The notes: generated by a model from the letters alone, not told the origin. Positions 24,701-34,080 are shown, numbered from the stretch's first letter. The stretch: 40,027 nucleotides of DNA from CAZKCK01 sp964552325 (GCA_964552325.1 CAZKHA010000014.1:1-40027); one strand, 5' to 3'. A program made the numbers and translations.

Positions 24701-27393
24701 GACCAGGTGTAGGTTGAATTCCCAGAATTACTTGATAGACCAATTTGAACGGGGGTATCCAAGCAGGTAAACACCGAATCGAGCATAGTGGCCGCATTAT
24801 CCTGTATCACAACAGTTTTAAAGGTTGTGTCAGCGGATATGCATCCACCGGGCAAATAACTGATAAGGCGTATCTGATATAAACCAGCTTGTGAATACAC
24901 ATGCGATGGGTGCTCCAATGTGGAAGTATCAGCGCTGCCAGAACTTGGGTCTCCAAACGTCCATAAAAAACTGCTGCCATTACCTAGGTTTTGAAAATTC
25001 ACTGTATCAGGCGCACAGCCAAAATCTAAAGCATCAAATTCTGCAGATGCAATATCTGCTTTAAGCTGTATCTTGAATACGGCATTATTGCAATTATTCG
25101 AATTATTGGTAACTGACCACACCCCTGGATCAGGGAAAGTTGGAAACTGTTGGCAAGCGCCACACGACGCACAAACACTTTGCACGATAGTTCCTTGAGG
25201 ATCAAATCGACTTGTGCCACCGTCAACATGGTCGCGGCCACTATTCCCGCAGCCGCTATAATGCACTTCGCCAAAATAAGTACCATAGTCAAGGGCAGAT
25301 GCATTTTGGGCAAATACAGCCACATAAAAATCTTGGCCATCAGTTACAGCTTGGATAGCATCGGATGTAATTTGCATATTTTTAGTACCAAACACTGAAC
25401 CCCATGGGTAATAAACGCCTTGATAAAATGAGTTTCCCCAAATCCTCCCCCATCCTGAGACATATAATCGCTTACATTGATCAACCATAAATGAGGTGGG
25501 CGAAATATTGGGTTGCCCATTACCAGTTCCAAAAACAGTGCTCCAAAAAATAGTATCCAACGTATATGGCAACTTCGCTAAAAATTGTCCACTATTTGGT
25601 GTGCCGTAGGTAGCATTGTGCATTAAAGCAGAGCCTGCAGCGCGGGTTTGGCCAAAAATGTATGCCGCATTATCCTTGTCGGTACGCACAAAATAGCCTT
25701 GATCATAAGCAGCTGAGCCAAAATACGTTGAAGCAAGCAATGCATTTCCATTGGCGGTAATATGACTCACAAAACCATCCGCACTTCCGCCATTAAACGA
25801 AGGAAAAGCCGCCGATGGGGTTACTGGAAAATTGTAACTTACCGTACCCCCAGTAACAAAAACGTCACTATTCTGATCATTATCAATAGAATAGATAGCA
25901 TCATCTTGACTTCCACCCAGATAAGATGACCAAACCAATTGCGATAAAGATGGGTCAAATTTACAGACCACGCCTTCTTGCTTCCCATGGTTAACGGTTT
26001 GAAAGGCATTGGGCGTAACCGGAAAATCGGGAGAAAATGTACATGAACCAACATATATATTGTTTTGATTATCCGTAATTACCTCGCCCCGAACCCCATC
26101 GCCGTAATTATAATACAATGTATCATTGCCATTCATAACAACTGAGGCATACCTTGTACGATAGTTAACACCATCATTTCCGGAGCCTCCGATAAAAGTA
26201 GATGCTATTAGGCTTGTACCATCCTCACTTAGAACCGATAGAAACATATCGGAGCCATTGGGGAAATTCAAAACGGATTCATAGTTGAAAGCTTGCCCGC
26301 CATTAAACGAGGTATCGAATGCATTAGGACTAACCGGAAAATCGGGAGATCCAGTTGTGCCAAAAATGATCAATTCATTGTTTTCATTCACAATAAGGCT
26401 ATGGGGCATATCCCCATTTATTCCACCCAAGTAAGTTGCAAACAATCTTGACGAACCATCAGGGCTGTATTTAATAATGCCAACATCCCAACCACCTGAA
26501 CGGGTAAGCTGAAATGCCCCAGGACTAACGGGATAATAATTTCCACCTACTATACCTCCCGAATACACATTGCCTTGCTTATCATACGTAGCGGTAAAGC
26601 CCCAATTATCAGAAAGTGAACCAGAATATGTTGAAAAAATCAACTCCGGATCAATAACCAGTTCGTCAAAATCAGCAGGTAAGCCTTGATGGTGAAATGA
26701 AATACGGTTACTATCCAAAGAAAAAGCCGCTGCAATTGGTACTTTTTCGCCAGCAACAAAACACCATGATTCTGGTGCATTTTCACCAAAATTTTGAACA
26801 GAAGTTTGCACTTCAAGGTTTCCCTCATCTAGTGATAAACCTTCTTGGCCTTCGTATTCCAAGATAATTGCATGGGGGTCAGCACTTGGTTGCAGATGAA
26901 ACTCATACTTAATAGTTTGGCCATCAACCTTAAAACGAACATCAATGCCCGGATAAATCTCCTTAAGCCATACCTCACTATATGCGAATGCTTTTGATGC
27001 AGCAATTTCTTGTTTATTAGTAAAATAATTAGAATAGGCTGTTGATTTACCAACTGTTTGAATAAAAGGAACCTTACAATTAACAAACTTTACCTTACAA
27101 GCATGTCCATGTACAGTATCTTGGTGATGCAGGTGTGGATCGTCCTCTGTGGTATGTTCGTGGTTAACGGGTTCAACAATGGAAATAGTATATCCATTTG
27201 GCTCGATAAACAAGGTAATACCTTCTGACAATTCAGCCATAAAAAGCACTTGATAAGGCCATTGCCCCTTGTTTTCGACAAACACTTGTTTAGATGCTGT
27301 TTGACCAGATGCACCAACCGAAAAGAATAATCCAATCATTAGGCAAAACCAATGAATCCAATAGAGTGAGATACGATATGCCTTCGGTTTCAT
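21787..27393 (-). CDS. Giant T9SS-exported surface protein with SprB repeats
   Basis: From the ATG at 27393 the product has 1868 residues; the longer frame from 27441 would put 16 residues before the signal peptide and would begin upstream of a promoter element. The N-terminus is a signal peptide ending GASGQ. Then comes a segment with the ENKGQWP motif common at the start of such proteins, a region of repeated units of the SBBP beta-propeller type (to about residue 700), a Cys-rich stretch (VCASCGACQQFP), a PKD-like domain (FLWTFGDPSS) and nine tandem SprB repeats. The last 85 residues form the gliding-associated type B C-terminal domain (IPNVYTPNSDGVND, FNRWGKEI, WDGRDALGDKVADGVYYYIL), which directs secretion by the type IX system. 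It probably acts as an adhesin or part of the gliding surface, on the outside of the cell. Confidence 0.93.
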   Translation of the reverse strand: MKPKAYRISLYWIHWFCLMIGLFFSVGASGQTASKQVFVENKGQWPYQVLFMAELSEGITLFIEPNGYTISIVEPVNHEHTTEDDPHLHHQDTVHGHACKVKFVNCKVPFIQTVGKSTAYSNYFTNKQEIAASKAFAYSEVWLKEIYPGIDVRFKVDGQTIKYEFHLQPSADPHAIILEYEGQEGLSLDEGNLEVQTSVQNFGENAPESWCFVAGEKVPIAAAFSLDSNRISFHHQGLPADFDELVIDPELIFSTYSGSLSDNWGFTATYDKQGNVYSGGIVGGNYYPVSPGAFQLTRSGGWDVGIIKYSPDGSSRLFATYLGGINGDMPHSLIVNENNELIIFGTTGSPDFPVSPNAFDTSFNGGQAFNYESVLNFPNGSDMFLSVLSEDGTSLIASTFIGGSGNDGVNYRTRYASVVMNGNDTLYYNYGDGVRGEVITDNQNNIYVGSCTFSPDFPVTPNAFQTVNHGKQEGVVCKFDPSLSQLVWSSYLGGSQDDAIYSIDNDQNSDVFVTGGTVSYNFPVTPSAAFPSFNGGSADGFVSHITANGNALLASTYFGSAAYDQGYFVRTDKDNAAYIFGQTRAAGSALMHNATYGTPNSGQFLAKLPYTLDTIFWSTVFGTGNGQPNISPTSFMVDQCKRLYVSGWGRIWGNSFYQGVYYPWGSVFGTKNMQITSDAIQAVTDGQDFYVAVFAQNASALDYGTYFGEVHYSGCGNSGRDHVDGGTSRFDPQGTIVQSVCASCGACQQFPTFPDPGVWSVTNNSNNCNNAVFKIQLKADIASAEFDALDFGCAPDTVNFQNLGNGSSFLWTFGDPSSGSADTSTLEHPSHVYSQAGLYQIRLISYLPGGCISADTTFKTVVIQDNAATMLDSVFTCLDTPVQIGLSSNSGNSTYTWSPSTGLSSTSIPNPFANPLASTNYTCIVDNGNCIDTLLQTVEVHSLQVNAGSDGMLCQGNQIITGSSNRSGVSFIWSSSAQFYDTLNNYPQDSTVVIQLAADTNLFLKGISTKGCQATDDVLILNGSTIVDAGNADTICQGETLVLSAQSLSPSIPVTYSWTPTAYILSGAQTSQAVAQPPTSMWFYVQAISPAFCVALDSVFVVVDSLHVTLSQLDVSCNGFCDGSASLSVVGGIGSNTISWSNGSAGLAVNGLCAGNYWVQVVDSVGCDTLINFTILQPQAISVASEVTNVLCHGSYSGAIDLTVSGGTPPYTYLWSNGAITEDLGALVAGTYSVVITDANLCQVSFEYEIIEPLPFVISLDKQNVSCKDGSNGQLILAIEGATPPYAILWSNGDTGLMADSLYAGFVTASITDNNNCDTVVLIEIFEPDSLLVSSVVENVKCFGGNDGSVLVEPIGGTEPYSFLWSNGATTAAIQGLTAGLYEVVVSDSLACQLRKSFLVSQALALEVNAVINPVSCKGSSDGSILCSVTGGTSPYTYLWNNGSTTSNLFMQNGGSYQMMVTDANLCDTTLQFVIPESIDSLVIHSVVNHPSCFGVDDGSIQLEVTGGAFPYRYQWSNADTTSTINNLNGGSFLVTVTDAYACNQPIEFVLTQPDSLQISYVVSPANCGNDGAISVDVQGGTAPYNYLWSNGELSTTVSNLSPGDYSLNVADSNGCTSSLLVHLTGVAPIQSLAQVQSCLCYGSNDGQIVLSIEGGTMPYLINWQPGSLQGNPITGLQAGTYVYAIIDGFGCGFTDTVLVPQPDSLTIKRKVNPAICEGRQNGSIFIEVEGGTAPYNYLWSNQAITQNLENIGKGFYSLRVSDMNQCVAFDTITVHEISCELFIPNVYTPNSDGVNDNFVIVGIEFYPDNQLLIFNRWGKEILQFVGYKNEWDGRDALGDKVADGVYYYILRLNDGRQFQGSITIMRE
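22055..24080 (-). repeat. Nine tandem SprB repeats within the T9SS protein
   Basis: The coding sequence holds nine head-to-tail units of about 73-77 residues. Each has a first cysteine near the start (for example VLCHGSYSGAI, VKCFGGNDGSV), the core GGT-PY-YLWSNG, a turn such as LVAGTYSVVITD and a second cysteine near the end, then a Pro-rich link. Units differ in sequence, so the array is old rather than freshly duplicated. Borders are approximate. Confidence 0.88.
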
Positions 27394-27398
27394 ATCTA

Positions 27399-27406
27399 CA
27401 AATATA
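27399..27406 (-). promoter_or_regulatory. -7 promoter element of the T9SS protein gene
   Basis: The minus strand reads TATATTTG, followed by five bases and the ATG at 27393. This supports the shorter start and predicts a leaderless mRNA. Confidence 0.5.
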
Positions 27407-27546
27407 GGAAGTTTTGCCAACAAACGAAATTTTTTTAACAACTTCTTAAAGCAACATATATAGCACTTTATGAATCAGTTAATTAAAAATTAACATTTTT
27501 TTTGTCAAATTTTGTTCAAAACCCTTTTTAGTATAAAAAATGTTCT

Positions 27547-27554
27547 TACATTTG
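27547..27554 (+). promoter_or_regulatory. Plus-strand -7 element in the gap upstream of the T9SS gene
   Basis: TACATTTG matches TAnnTTTG. It points away from both flanking genes' coding strand, into the 380-nt gap 27394-27773, and is followed after about 72 nt by a strong hairpin. Confidence 0.45.
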
Positions 27555-27558
27555 CACG

Positions 27559-27661
27559 CATAATGAGAATAAGTCATACTTGAATTTGTTTTCATTGGTT
27601 TGTAAATTGTTTTTGGTTAAAGTTTGGAGACGCGGGGGCTTGCCCCCGTTTCTCCATTTTA
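27559..27661 (+). ncRNA. Candidate small RNA ending in a strong hairpin
   Basis: Both neighbours are on the minus strand, yet this gap has a plus-strand promoter element and, at its end, a hairpin of 13-14 pairs: GGAGACGCGGGGGC (27626-27639) with GCCCCCGTTTCTCC (27642-27655), followed by ATTTTA. The transcript would be about 100 nt. The only open frame after the promoter is a few codons long (ATG at 27563). This arrangement fits a small RNA, but it could also be a terminator-like repeat. No known RNA family was recognised. The rest of the gap (27662-27773) is AT-rich without a visible gene. Confidence 0.35.
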
Positions 27662-27773
27662 GGAAGTAGGTTTTGTAGGTTTTTAACACATAAAACAATA
27701 ATTAACAATATCTTACAAAATAAATTCCTAATCAACAACAGTCTTTGGTACGTTCTAACATATGCTCTGCTAC

Positions 27774-30362
27774 TTAATTTCGGAATACAATCGAATCAGC
27801 ATTAGCGTCCAGAACAACCTCTTTAGTTTGGTCGATGCTATCTGATAGTATCCTTTTTGACAATTCATTAAGTACAGCGCGCTGTATTAACCTTTTAATT
27901 GGTCGTGCCCCAAATTGCGGATCGAACCCAGCCTTTGCTAACCATGCAACCGCCTCATTTGTAAATCTTAACGCAATTTCATTTTCGAGCAACCTTGCTT
28001 GCAGGGCTAGCAATTGCAAACGAACAATTTCTTGTATCTCATTTGCATTTAATGGCTTAAACATAATAATTTCATCCACACGGTTTAAAAACTCGGGCCG
28101 TATCGATTGTTTAAGCAATTCGAAGACCACCGATCGGGTTTCTTCATAAACCTTATCAAATCCTGAAGGTTCCACCTTTGCCAACTTCTCTTGAATTAGA
28201 TGCGACCCAATATTCGAAGTCATAATAATCAATGCGTTTCTAAAATCGGCGACCCTACCTTTGTTATCTGTTAACCGTCCATCATCTAAAACTTGTAGTA
28301 AGATATTGAACACATCAGGATGAGCTTTTTCTATTTCATCAAATAAAACTACCGAATAAGGCTTGCGGCGCACGGCTTCAGTTAATTGGCCGCTTTCATC
28401 ATAACCCACATAGCCCGGAGGGGCTCCAATCAATCGTGAAACAGAATGTTTTTCTTGATATTCTGACATATCAATGCGCACCATATTGCTTTCATCATTA
28501 AACAAATGAGCGGCTAAGGCCTTGGCCAACTCGGTTTTACCAACGCCGGTGGTACCCAAAAAAATAAATGATCCCAGCGGGCGTTTTACATCTTGCAGCC
28601 CTGCCCTGCTGCGGCGAATTGCATCTGACACAGCTTCAATTGCTTCATCTTGGCCAACAATCCGGGCATGAAGATCCTTTTCGAGCCACAACAACTTTTC
28701 TTTTTCGCTGCGCAACATTTTTGCTACTGGAATCCCAGTCCAACGTGCTACTATCTCGGCTATTTCACCTGCGCTCACTTCTTCATTAATCATAGGCTTA
28801 TCGCCTTGAACCTGAACTAACTGCTCTTTAAGGGTAAGCAATTTGTTCTCGGCATCCTTTATCCGGCCATACCTAAGCTCAGCCACCAGCCCAAAATTTC
28901 CTTCACGTTCAGCTTGTTCTGCTTGGGTTTTGTAGGTTTCAATGCTATTTTTTTGAAATTGAATCTGGTCAACAAATTCCTTCTCCGTTTTCCATTGTGC
29001 CATCAAGGTACTACGTGTTTGGTTCAGATTTGCCAATTCTTCAACAATAGTTTGCAATTTAGCACTATCATTGTCACGCTTAAGGGCTTCACGCTCAATT
29101 TCGAGTTGACGAACTTGCCGTTCAACAGTTTCGAGTTCTTCTGGCAGCGAGTTAATTTCGAGTCTTAAACGTGATGCAGCTTCATCAATTAAATCGATGG
29201 CCTTATCTGGCAAAAAACGATCAGAAATATAGCGGACTGAAAGTTCCACCGCCGCTATAATCGCTTCATCTTTAATACGTACCTGATGATGCATCTCGTA
29301 TTTTTCTTTAAGGCCACGCAGTATCGAAATGCTTGCAAGCTTATCGGGTTCGTCAATGTAAACTATTTGGAACCTCCGCTCAAGGGCTTTATCCTTTTCA
29401 AAATACTTTTGGTATTCCTTTAGGGTTGTGGCACCTATGGCTTTGAGCTCTCCACGAGCAAGTGCTGGTTTTAGGATATTCGCAGCATCCATTGCACCCT
29501 CTCCGCCTCCAGCGCCTACCAACGTATGAATCTCGTCAATAAACAAGATTATTTCACCTTCGGAAGCAATAACCTCTTTTACAACACTTTTCAAACGTTC
29601 TTCAAACTCGCCCTTATATTTTGCACCCGCAATCAAAGCACCCATATCCAACGAAAACACTTGCTTGGTTTTCAAGTTTTCAGGAACATCGCCTTGAATA
29701 ATTCGATGGGCAATTCCTTCGGCAATAGCTGTTTTGCCAACGCCGGGCTCACCAATTAAAATAGGGTTGTTCTTGGTTCTACGCGAAAGAATTTGCAAAA
29801 CCCTTCTTATTTCTTCGTTTCTGCCAATAACAGGATCAAGTTTGCCTTTGGCAGCCAACTCATTCAAATTACGCGCAAAACGGTTCAAGGCTTGGTAATT
29901 ATCATCGGCAGTTGGGCTATTTGCCTGGCTTCCACCACGAAGTTGCATTATAATTTCGACAACTTGCTTGCGGTTTACACCCTGCTTTGTAAAAAACTTG
30001 CCTAAACTAGTTTGCCCCAACATGATGGAGGCCAATAAATGTTCGATAGCAACAAAATCGTCGCCAAGCTCTTTTGCCAAAACCGAAGCTGTTTGCAAAG
30101 TTGAAGAAAGGTTTTGAGACAAATAGATTTCCCCACCCGAAACCACCGGGCAGGCACGTAATTGGGCTTCAATCTCTACCGAAAGTTTTGTGGAGGGAAT
30201 TTGTAGCTTTTTCAAAAAAAACGACGCGGTGTGCTCATCTATCGATAAAAGGGCTTGCATCAAATGAACTGGTTCAATTTGCTGATGACCAGCTACTTTT
30301 GCCAATGCTTGTGCTTGTTGTATGGCCTCTTGCGACTTTATTGTATAATTGTTGAAGTTCAT
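27774..30362 (-). CDS. clpB: Protein disaggregase ClpB
   Basis: ClpB is the Hsp100 ring ATPase that pulls apart aggregated proteins with DnaK. The 862-residue product has the Clp N-domain (1-145), a first AAA+ module with Walker A GEPGVGKT (204-211) and Walker B LFIDEIHTLVGAG, the long coiled-coil middle domain (about 400-530) that separates ClpB from ClpA and ClpC, a second AAA+ module with GTTGVGKTELAKA (about 600) and VVLFDEIEKAHPDV, and a sensor-2 C-terminus (GARPIKRLIQ). Length is normal. No CIRCE-like or other heat-shock operator is evident upstream; only a weak TCACTTTG at 30418-30425 resembles a -7 element. Confidence 0.97.
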   Translation of the reverse strand: MNFNNYTIKSQEAIQQAQALAKVAGHQQIEPVHLMQALLSIDEHTASFFLKKLQIPSTKLSVEIEAQLRACPVVSGGEIYLSQNLSSTLQTASVLAKELGDDFVAIEHLLASIMLGQTSLGKFFTKQGVNRKQVVEIIMQLRGGSQANSPTADDNYQALNRFARNLNELAAKGKLDPVIGRNEEIRRVLQILSRRTKNNPILIGEPGVGKTAIAEGIAHRIIQGDVPENLKTKQVFSLDMGALIAGAKYKGEFEERLKSVVKEVIASEGEIILFIDEIHTLVGAGGGEGAMDAANILKPALARGELKAIGATTLKEYQKYFEKDKALERRFQIVYIDEPDKLASISILRGLKEKYEMHHQVRIKDEAIIAAVELSVRYISDRFLPDKAIDLIDEAASRLRLEINSLPEELETVERQVRQLEIEREALKRDNDSAKLQTIVEELANLNQTRSTLMAQWKTEKEFVDQIQFQKNSIETYKTQAEQAEREGNFGLVAELRYGRIKDAENKLLTLKEQLVQVQGDKPMINEEVSAGEIAEIVARWTGIPVAKMLRSEKEKLLWLEKDLHARIVGQDEAIEAVSDAIRRSRAGLQDVKRPLGSFIFLGTTGVGKTELAKALAAHLFNDESNMVRIDMSEYQEKHSVSRLIGAPPGYVGYDESGQLTEAVRRKPYSVVLFDEIEKAHPDVFNILLQVLDDGRLTDNKGRVADFRNALIIMTSNIGSHLIQEKLAKVEPSGFDKVYEETRSVVFELLKQSIRPEFLNRVDEIIMFKPLNANEIQEIVRLQLLALQARLLENEIALRFTNEAVAWLAKAGFDPQFGARPIKRLIQRAVLNELSKRILSDSIDQTKEVVLDANADSIVFRN

Positions 30363-30424
30363 AGTGGAAATATTTTAGAGAATAGCCCTAAAACATCAAA
30401 CGCTCTGCCTAAGTGCCCAAAGTG

Positions 30425-30457
30425 AAAAAATGTCTGCTATGAAGCTAAGCAACAGAC
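30425..30457 (-). terminator. Probable terminator after the hybrid kinase gene
   Basis: On the minus strand GTC and TGCT (30448-30457, with a 3-nt bulge) pair with AGCAGAC (30432-30438), and six T follow (30425-30430). It lies 66 nt after the kinase stop codon and 62 nt before the clpB start. Confidence 0.45.
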
Positions 30458-30522
30458 TTAATGTCAGATATTTACAAACACAAAACCTGTCTTTATGCCA
30501 ATTTGACACAACACGTTTTGGT

Positions 30523-33500
30523 CTAACCTATATACTTCCGGAGCAGTTCAAGTAATGCTTCGCGACGTATCGGCTTGGCAATATAATCGTCGCAACCCGA
30601 ATCAAGGGCTTTTTCGCGATCGCCAACCATGGCATAAGCTGTTTGGGCTATAATGGGTATGTGTGGCAACATTGATTTAATGGCCGTTGATGCCGTAAAC
30701 CCATCCATTACGGGCATTTTTAAATCCATCAATATGAGATCAATAGCTGAGTTTTCCTTTAAAAAGGCTACAGCTTCCAATCCGTTATAGGCGCGTTCAA
30801 CTTCAACCCCAATAAGCCTAAGGGAACCTAATAATAGAAGATAATTTGACTCCTCATCTTCTACAACTAAAATTTTCCTTCCCTTCAATGGTTCGGCTTT
30901 TTGCATGGGATATTCCGCTAAAGAATTAATAGTTAGTCCATCAAGTTTAAACCCTAAATTAAAGCAAGAACCCTTTCCTAAGGTTGAATCTACCCAAATT
31001 CTTCCATTTAACATGTTTGCCAATCCTTTAGCAATTGTAAGACCGATGCCAACACCTCCAAATTCGCGTGTGGAAGATTCATCAACCTGTCTAAATTTTT
31101 CAAAAATCAGCTCAAGATTACGTTCATCAATCCCGATTCCGGTATCCTTTACATAAAAAATGAGCTCACCTTCCCTTACTATTGTGCCATATTCTATGTA
31201 GCCTTGTGTTGTGAATTTTATGGCATTTTTTAACAATATCAACAGCACTTGCATTACTATATGGTAATCCGTGGCGATTTCAAGGTTATCAGTAATGCTA
31301 TTTTGGTTATAAACCAACTGAATATGTGTTTTTGAGTTTATCTTGAGTTCACCAAACGCCAATTCATTAACTTCATAAAACAAAGATTCGGGTTTGAATG
31401 TTGTTTTTGATACACTTAGATTTCCAGCTTCGAGCAAACTAAGGTTGAATAAATCATTGATGATTGTAAGCAACTGGTTACCACTTTGGTTTATGATACC
31501 AACGTATTCTAGCATCTCATCTTGTGTGTAGGTATCATCAATCAAGCCCGAAAAGCCAATAATTGCATTTAAGGGTGTGCGCAATTCATGCGACATGGTT
31601 GCCAAGAAGCTGGTTTTGAGGCGATCACTTTCTTCAGCCTTTTCCTTAGCCCGTGTTAGTGCTTCATTGGCTTGCTGGCGTTCAACAATCTTCCAAATGG
31701 CATCGGCAAATAGGGTTAATTGGGCAGCATCAGTAGAATTATAATCCGTTTCTTTATTGGCTACGGCAATTATAGCCACAACCTTTTTATGATCAAGAAC
31801 CGGGGAAACCAAAAAATTGGCCATCTCAAAATGTCCATCAACAAAACCTTTGTAATGGGGGCTTTTAGGAAAATCCCCATTAAAAAAAACTGCGGCCTGA
31901 TTTCTAACAGCATCGGCCCAGCAACCAGCTTGGCTAAGGTGCGTAAATCGAGGGAACTCGCCCAAAATGCAGTTTTGGTTTACCCTATCCGAAAATGCTT
32001 TAAGCTCAAATATTTGATTATCATTGTCATAAAACATCATAAAACCAACTTTGCTCTGACAAAACAATACTGCCTCGTTTACAGCATTAATTAAAAAATC
32101 TTCAAGCGTGGAGGGTTTTAATTGCGATATCCTAAGCAAGGTTTCTAAGCGATTCTCGTTTAACTTTATAGTGGCTGCTGATTTTTTTTCTTGTGTAACA
32201 TCCCTATAAATAATATAAGCCGCAATAACCTTCTCATCGCTTACCAAAGGCAATCCTGTTACAGCTACTTGTACGGTTCTTCCATACTTATCAACCCGAT
32301 CCGACTCATAATTAAGAACTTGACCATTAATAATTGCATCGGTATCATTCATTGTTTGAACCATAAGATGCTCAGGAACAATCAGCTTTGCTAAAGAACC
32401 TCCTTCACATTCCTGCAATGAATACCCAAATAATTTTGTAAACCAAGCATTTATCCGAAGAATTTTCTTGTTTACGTCAATAACAGCAATGGCTTGTGGA
32501 AGATTGTTGAAAAGATATTCAAAATACAGATTTTGGATCTTAAGATTTTCTTCAGCTATTACCTGTTTGGTAATATCGTATCCTATGGATTGGATTTCGA
32601 GCAAACACCCGTTCTCGTCAAAAAAACCTCTGTCAGTCCATTCATGCCAAACCACAGCACCGTCATTCATAACCTCGACATGTTTGCTTGTTGACACATT
32701 CTTTTCGGGTTTAAGTTGGCCTATTTTCTCCTTAACTCGATCAACAGTAGGGCCATCTATTAAATCGTAAAACTTTGTCTTTAGTTTTGTTTCACGACTT
32801 ATATCATAATGTCGGCAATAGGCATCATTAACATAGGTTATTGTACCATCAGGCTTCCAGGTAATAAAAAACTCCGATTGATCTTCCAGCACATTCTTCA
32901 ACCTCGATTCGCTTATGGCGTAGCTGGTTTGAGCAAGACGAGCTTCTGAAATATCATTAATAACTGCAAGAAAAAGCATGTGTCCATCTTTACCAGTGCT
33001 TATTATGGAGATACCTTGGTTTATCCAGACAGAATGCCCATCTTTACGAAAAAATCTTAGCTCCGAAAATCCTGCATCGTGCGATATTTGAGTGTTTTGT
33101 TTATCAGCATGTTCAATAATCGGGATCTTGGCTCCCTCTATTACTTCACAATAGTTCTTAGCGTACAAATAGTTATGCTCATGGCCTGTAATTGAACAAA
33201 ACATTGGATTAACCTCTAAGATATGACCTGTGGAGTCAAGTATCGCTAATCCAACCGCGGTTTGCTCAAACACAGCTTTAAACAGTTGCTGTGTCTCCTG
33301 ATGTTGATTGTTTAAATTCTTGCGTTCCGAAACATCTCTTATATTGGCTAAAATGAGCTTTTTATCCTCATTGTATATACTAGCAAATACTTCAACCTCC
33401 ACCGGTTTTCCATTAGAGTTTTTCCAAATGGATTCAAATATAAAGGCTTTCTTGTTTATTACTTTTTGGACGTTGTCTTTAAAAACGTTTTGGTCACCAT

Positions 33501-34080
33501 CATATCGTATATTGCTTAACGGGTGGCCAACAAACTCATGCCTTGCCTTGCCAAAAAAACTTATAGCTTTCTGGCTTGCATCCACCACCTGACCATCAAA
33601 GGTGTGCAAAATTAGCATATCGTTGCTTTGCTCAAAAAGATTGCGGTAAAGGCTTATCCGTTCGGCTTGACGGTTACGGTCAAGGACTTTAGATGTAATA
33701 TCCTCAAAAACAACTGCAAAAAAATAAGGCTTAGGCGAAAATGCCGATACTTGATAATACTTACCCAATTCGCCCGAATGAAACTCAAAACTGCAGGGTT
33801 TGCCTGTAATTGCAACTTCTCCGTATCGTTCAATCCAATACAATTCGGTTTTGGGCAGCACTTCTAAAACTCGCTTGCCTATGATATCTTCTCGTTTTAA
33901 CCCAGTCTCCTGCTCAAAAGTCGGATTTACATCAATAAATCGATAATCTATTGGCTTTCCTCTTTTATCTAGTAGTATTTCATGAACTGCAAAGCTGAAT
34001 ACCAGCCCTTTAAACAATTCAATGGAAGCAGGCATAACGCCCTGTTCCTTTGAACGGAAAATTTTTGAGAAAAACTTCAT
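30523..34080 (-). CDS. Hybrid sensor histidine kinase with five PAS and one GAF domain
   Basis: With the ATG at 34080 the protein has 1185 residues; the open frame continues to 34164, but a promoter element lies between the two starts. Domains in order, with rough borders: PAS (15-130), PAS (145-260), PAS (270-390), PAS (405-520), PAS (525-640), GAF (655-800), HisKA with MSHELRTP and phospho-accepting His831, HATPase (935-1050, VKDTGIGI and GVGIGLTIAKG), and a C-terminal receiver domain with Asp1119 in LMDLKMPVMDG and the conserved lysine in DDYIAKPI. No membrane segment is visible, so it is a cytoplasmic sensor. It ends in a receiver without an output domain and has no response regulator gene beside it, so its target is unknown. 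Confidence 0.92.
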   Translation of the reverse strand: MKFFSKIFRSKEQGVMPASIELFKGLVFSFAVHEILLDKRGKPIDYRFIDVNPTFEQETGLKREDIIGKRVLEVLPKTELYWIERYGEVAITGKPCSFEFHSGELGKYYQVSAFSPKPYFFAVVFEDITSKVLDRNRQAERISLYRNLFEQSNDMLILHTFDGQVVDASQKAISFFGKARHEFVGHPLSNIRYDGDQNVFKDNVQKVINKKAFIFESIWKNSNGKPVEVEVFASIYNEDKKLILANIRDVSERKNLNNQHQETQQLFKAVFEQTAVGLAILDSTGHILEVNPMFCSITGHEHNYLYAKNYCEVIEGAKIPIIEHADKQNTQISHDAGFSELRFFRKDGHSVWINQGISIISTGKDGHMLFLAVINDISEARLAQTSYAISESRLKNVLEDQSEFFITWKPDGTITYVNDAYCRHYDISRETKLKTKFYDLIDGPTVDRVKEKIGQLKPEKNVSTSKHVEVMNDGAVVWHEWTDRGFFDENGCLLEIQSIGYDITKQVIAEENLKIQNLYFEYLFNNLPQAIAVIDVNKKILRINAWFTKLFGYSLQECEGGSLAKLIVPEHLMVQTMNDTDAIINGQVLNYESDRVDKYGRTVQVAVTGLPLVSDEKVIAAYIIYRDVTQEKKSAATIKLNENRLETLLRISQLKPSTLEDFLINAVNEAVLFCQSKVGFMMFYDNDNQIFELKAFSDRVNQNCILGEFPRFTHLSQAGCWADAVRNQAAVFFNGDFPKSPHYKGFVDGHFEMANFLVSPVLDHKKVVAIIAVANKETDYNSTDAAQLTLFADAIWKIVERQQANEALTRAKEKAEESDRLKTSFLATMSHELRTPLNAIIGFSGLIDDTYTQDEMLEYVGIINQSGNQLLTIINDLFNLSLLEAGNLSVSKTTFKPESLFYEVNELAFGELKINSKTHIQLVYNQNSITDNLEIATDYHIVMQVLLILLKNAIKFTTQGYIEYGTIVREGELIFYVKDTGIGIDERNLELIFEKFRQVDESSTREFGGVGIGLTIAKGLANMLNGRIWVDSTLGKGSCFNLGFKLDGLTINSLAEYPMQKAEPLKGRKILVVEDEESNYLLLLGSLRLIGVEVERAYNGLEAVAFLKENSAIDLILMDLKMPVMDGFTASTAIKSMLPHIPIIAQTAYAMVGDREKALDSGCDDYIAKPIRREALLELLRKYIG

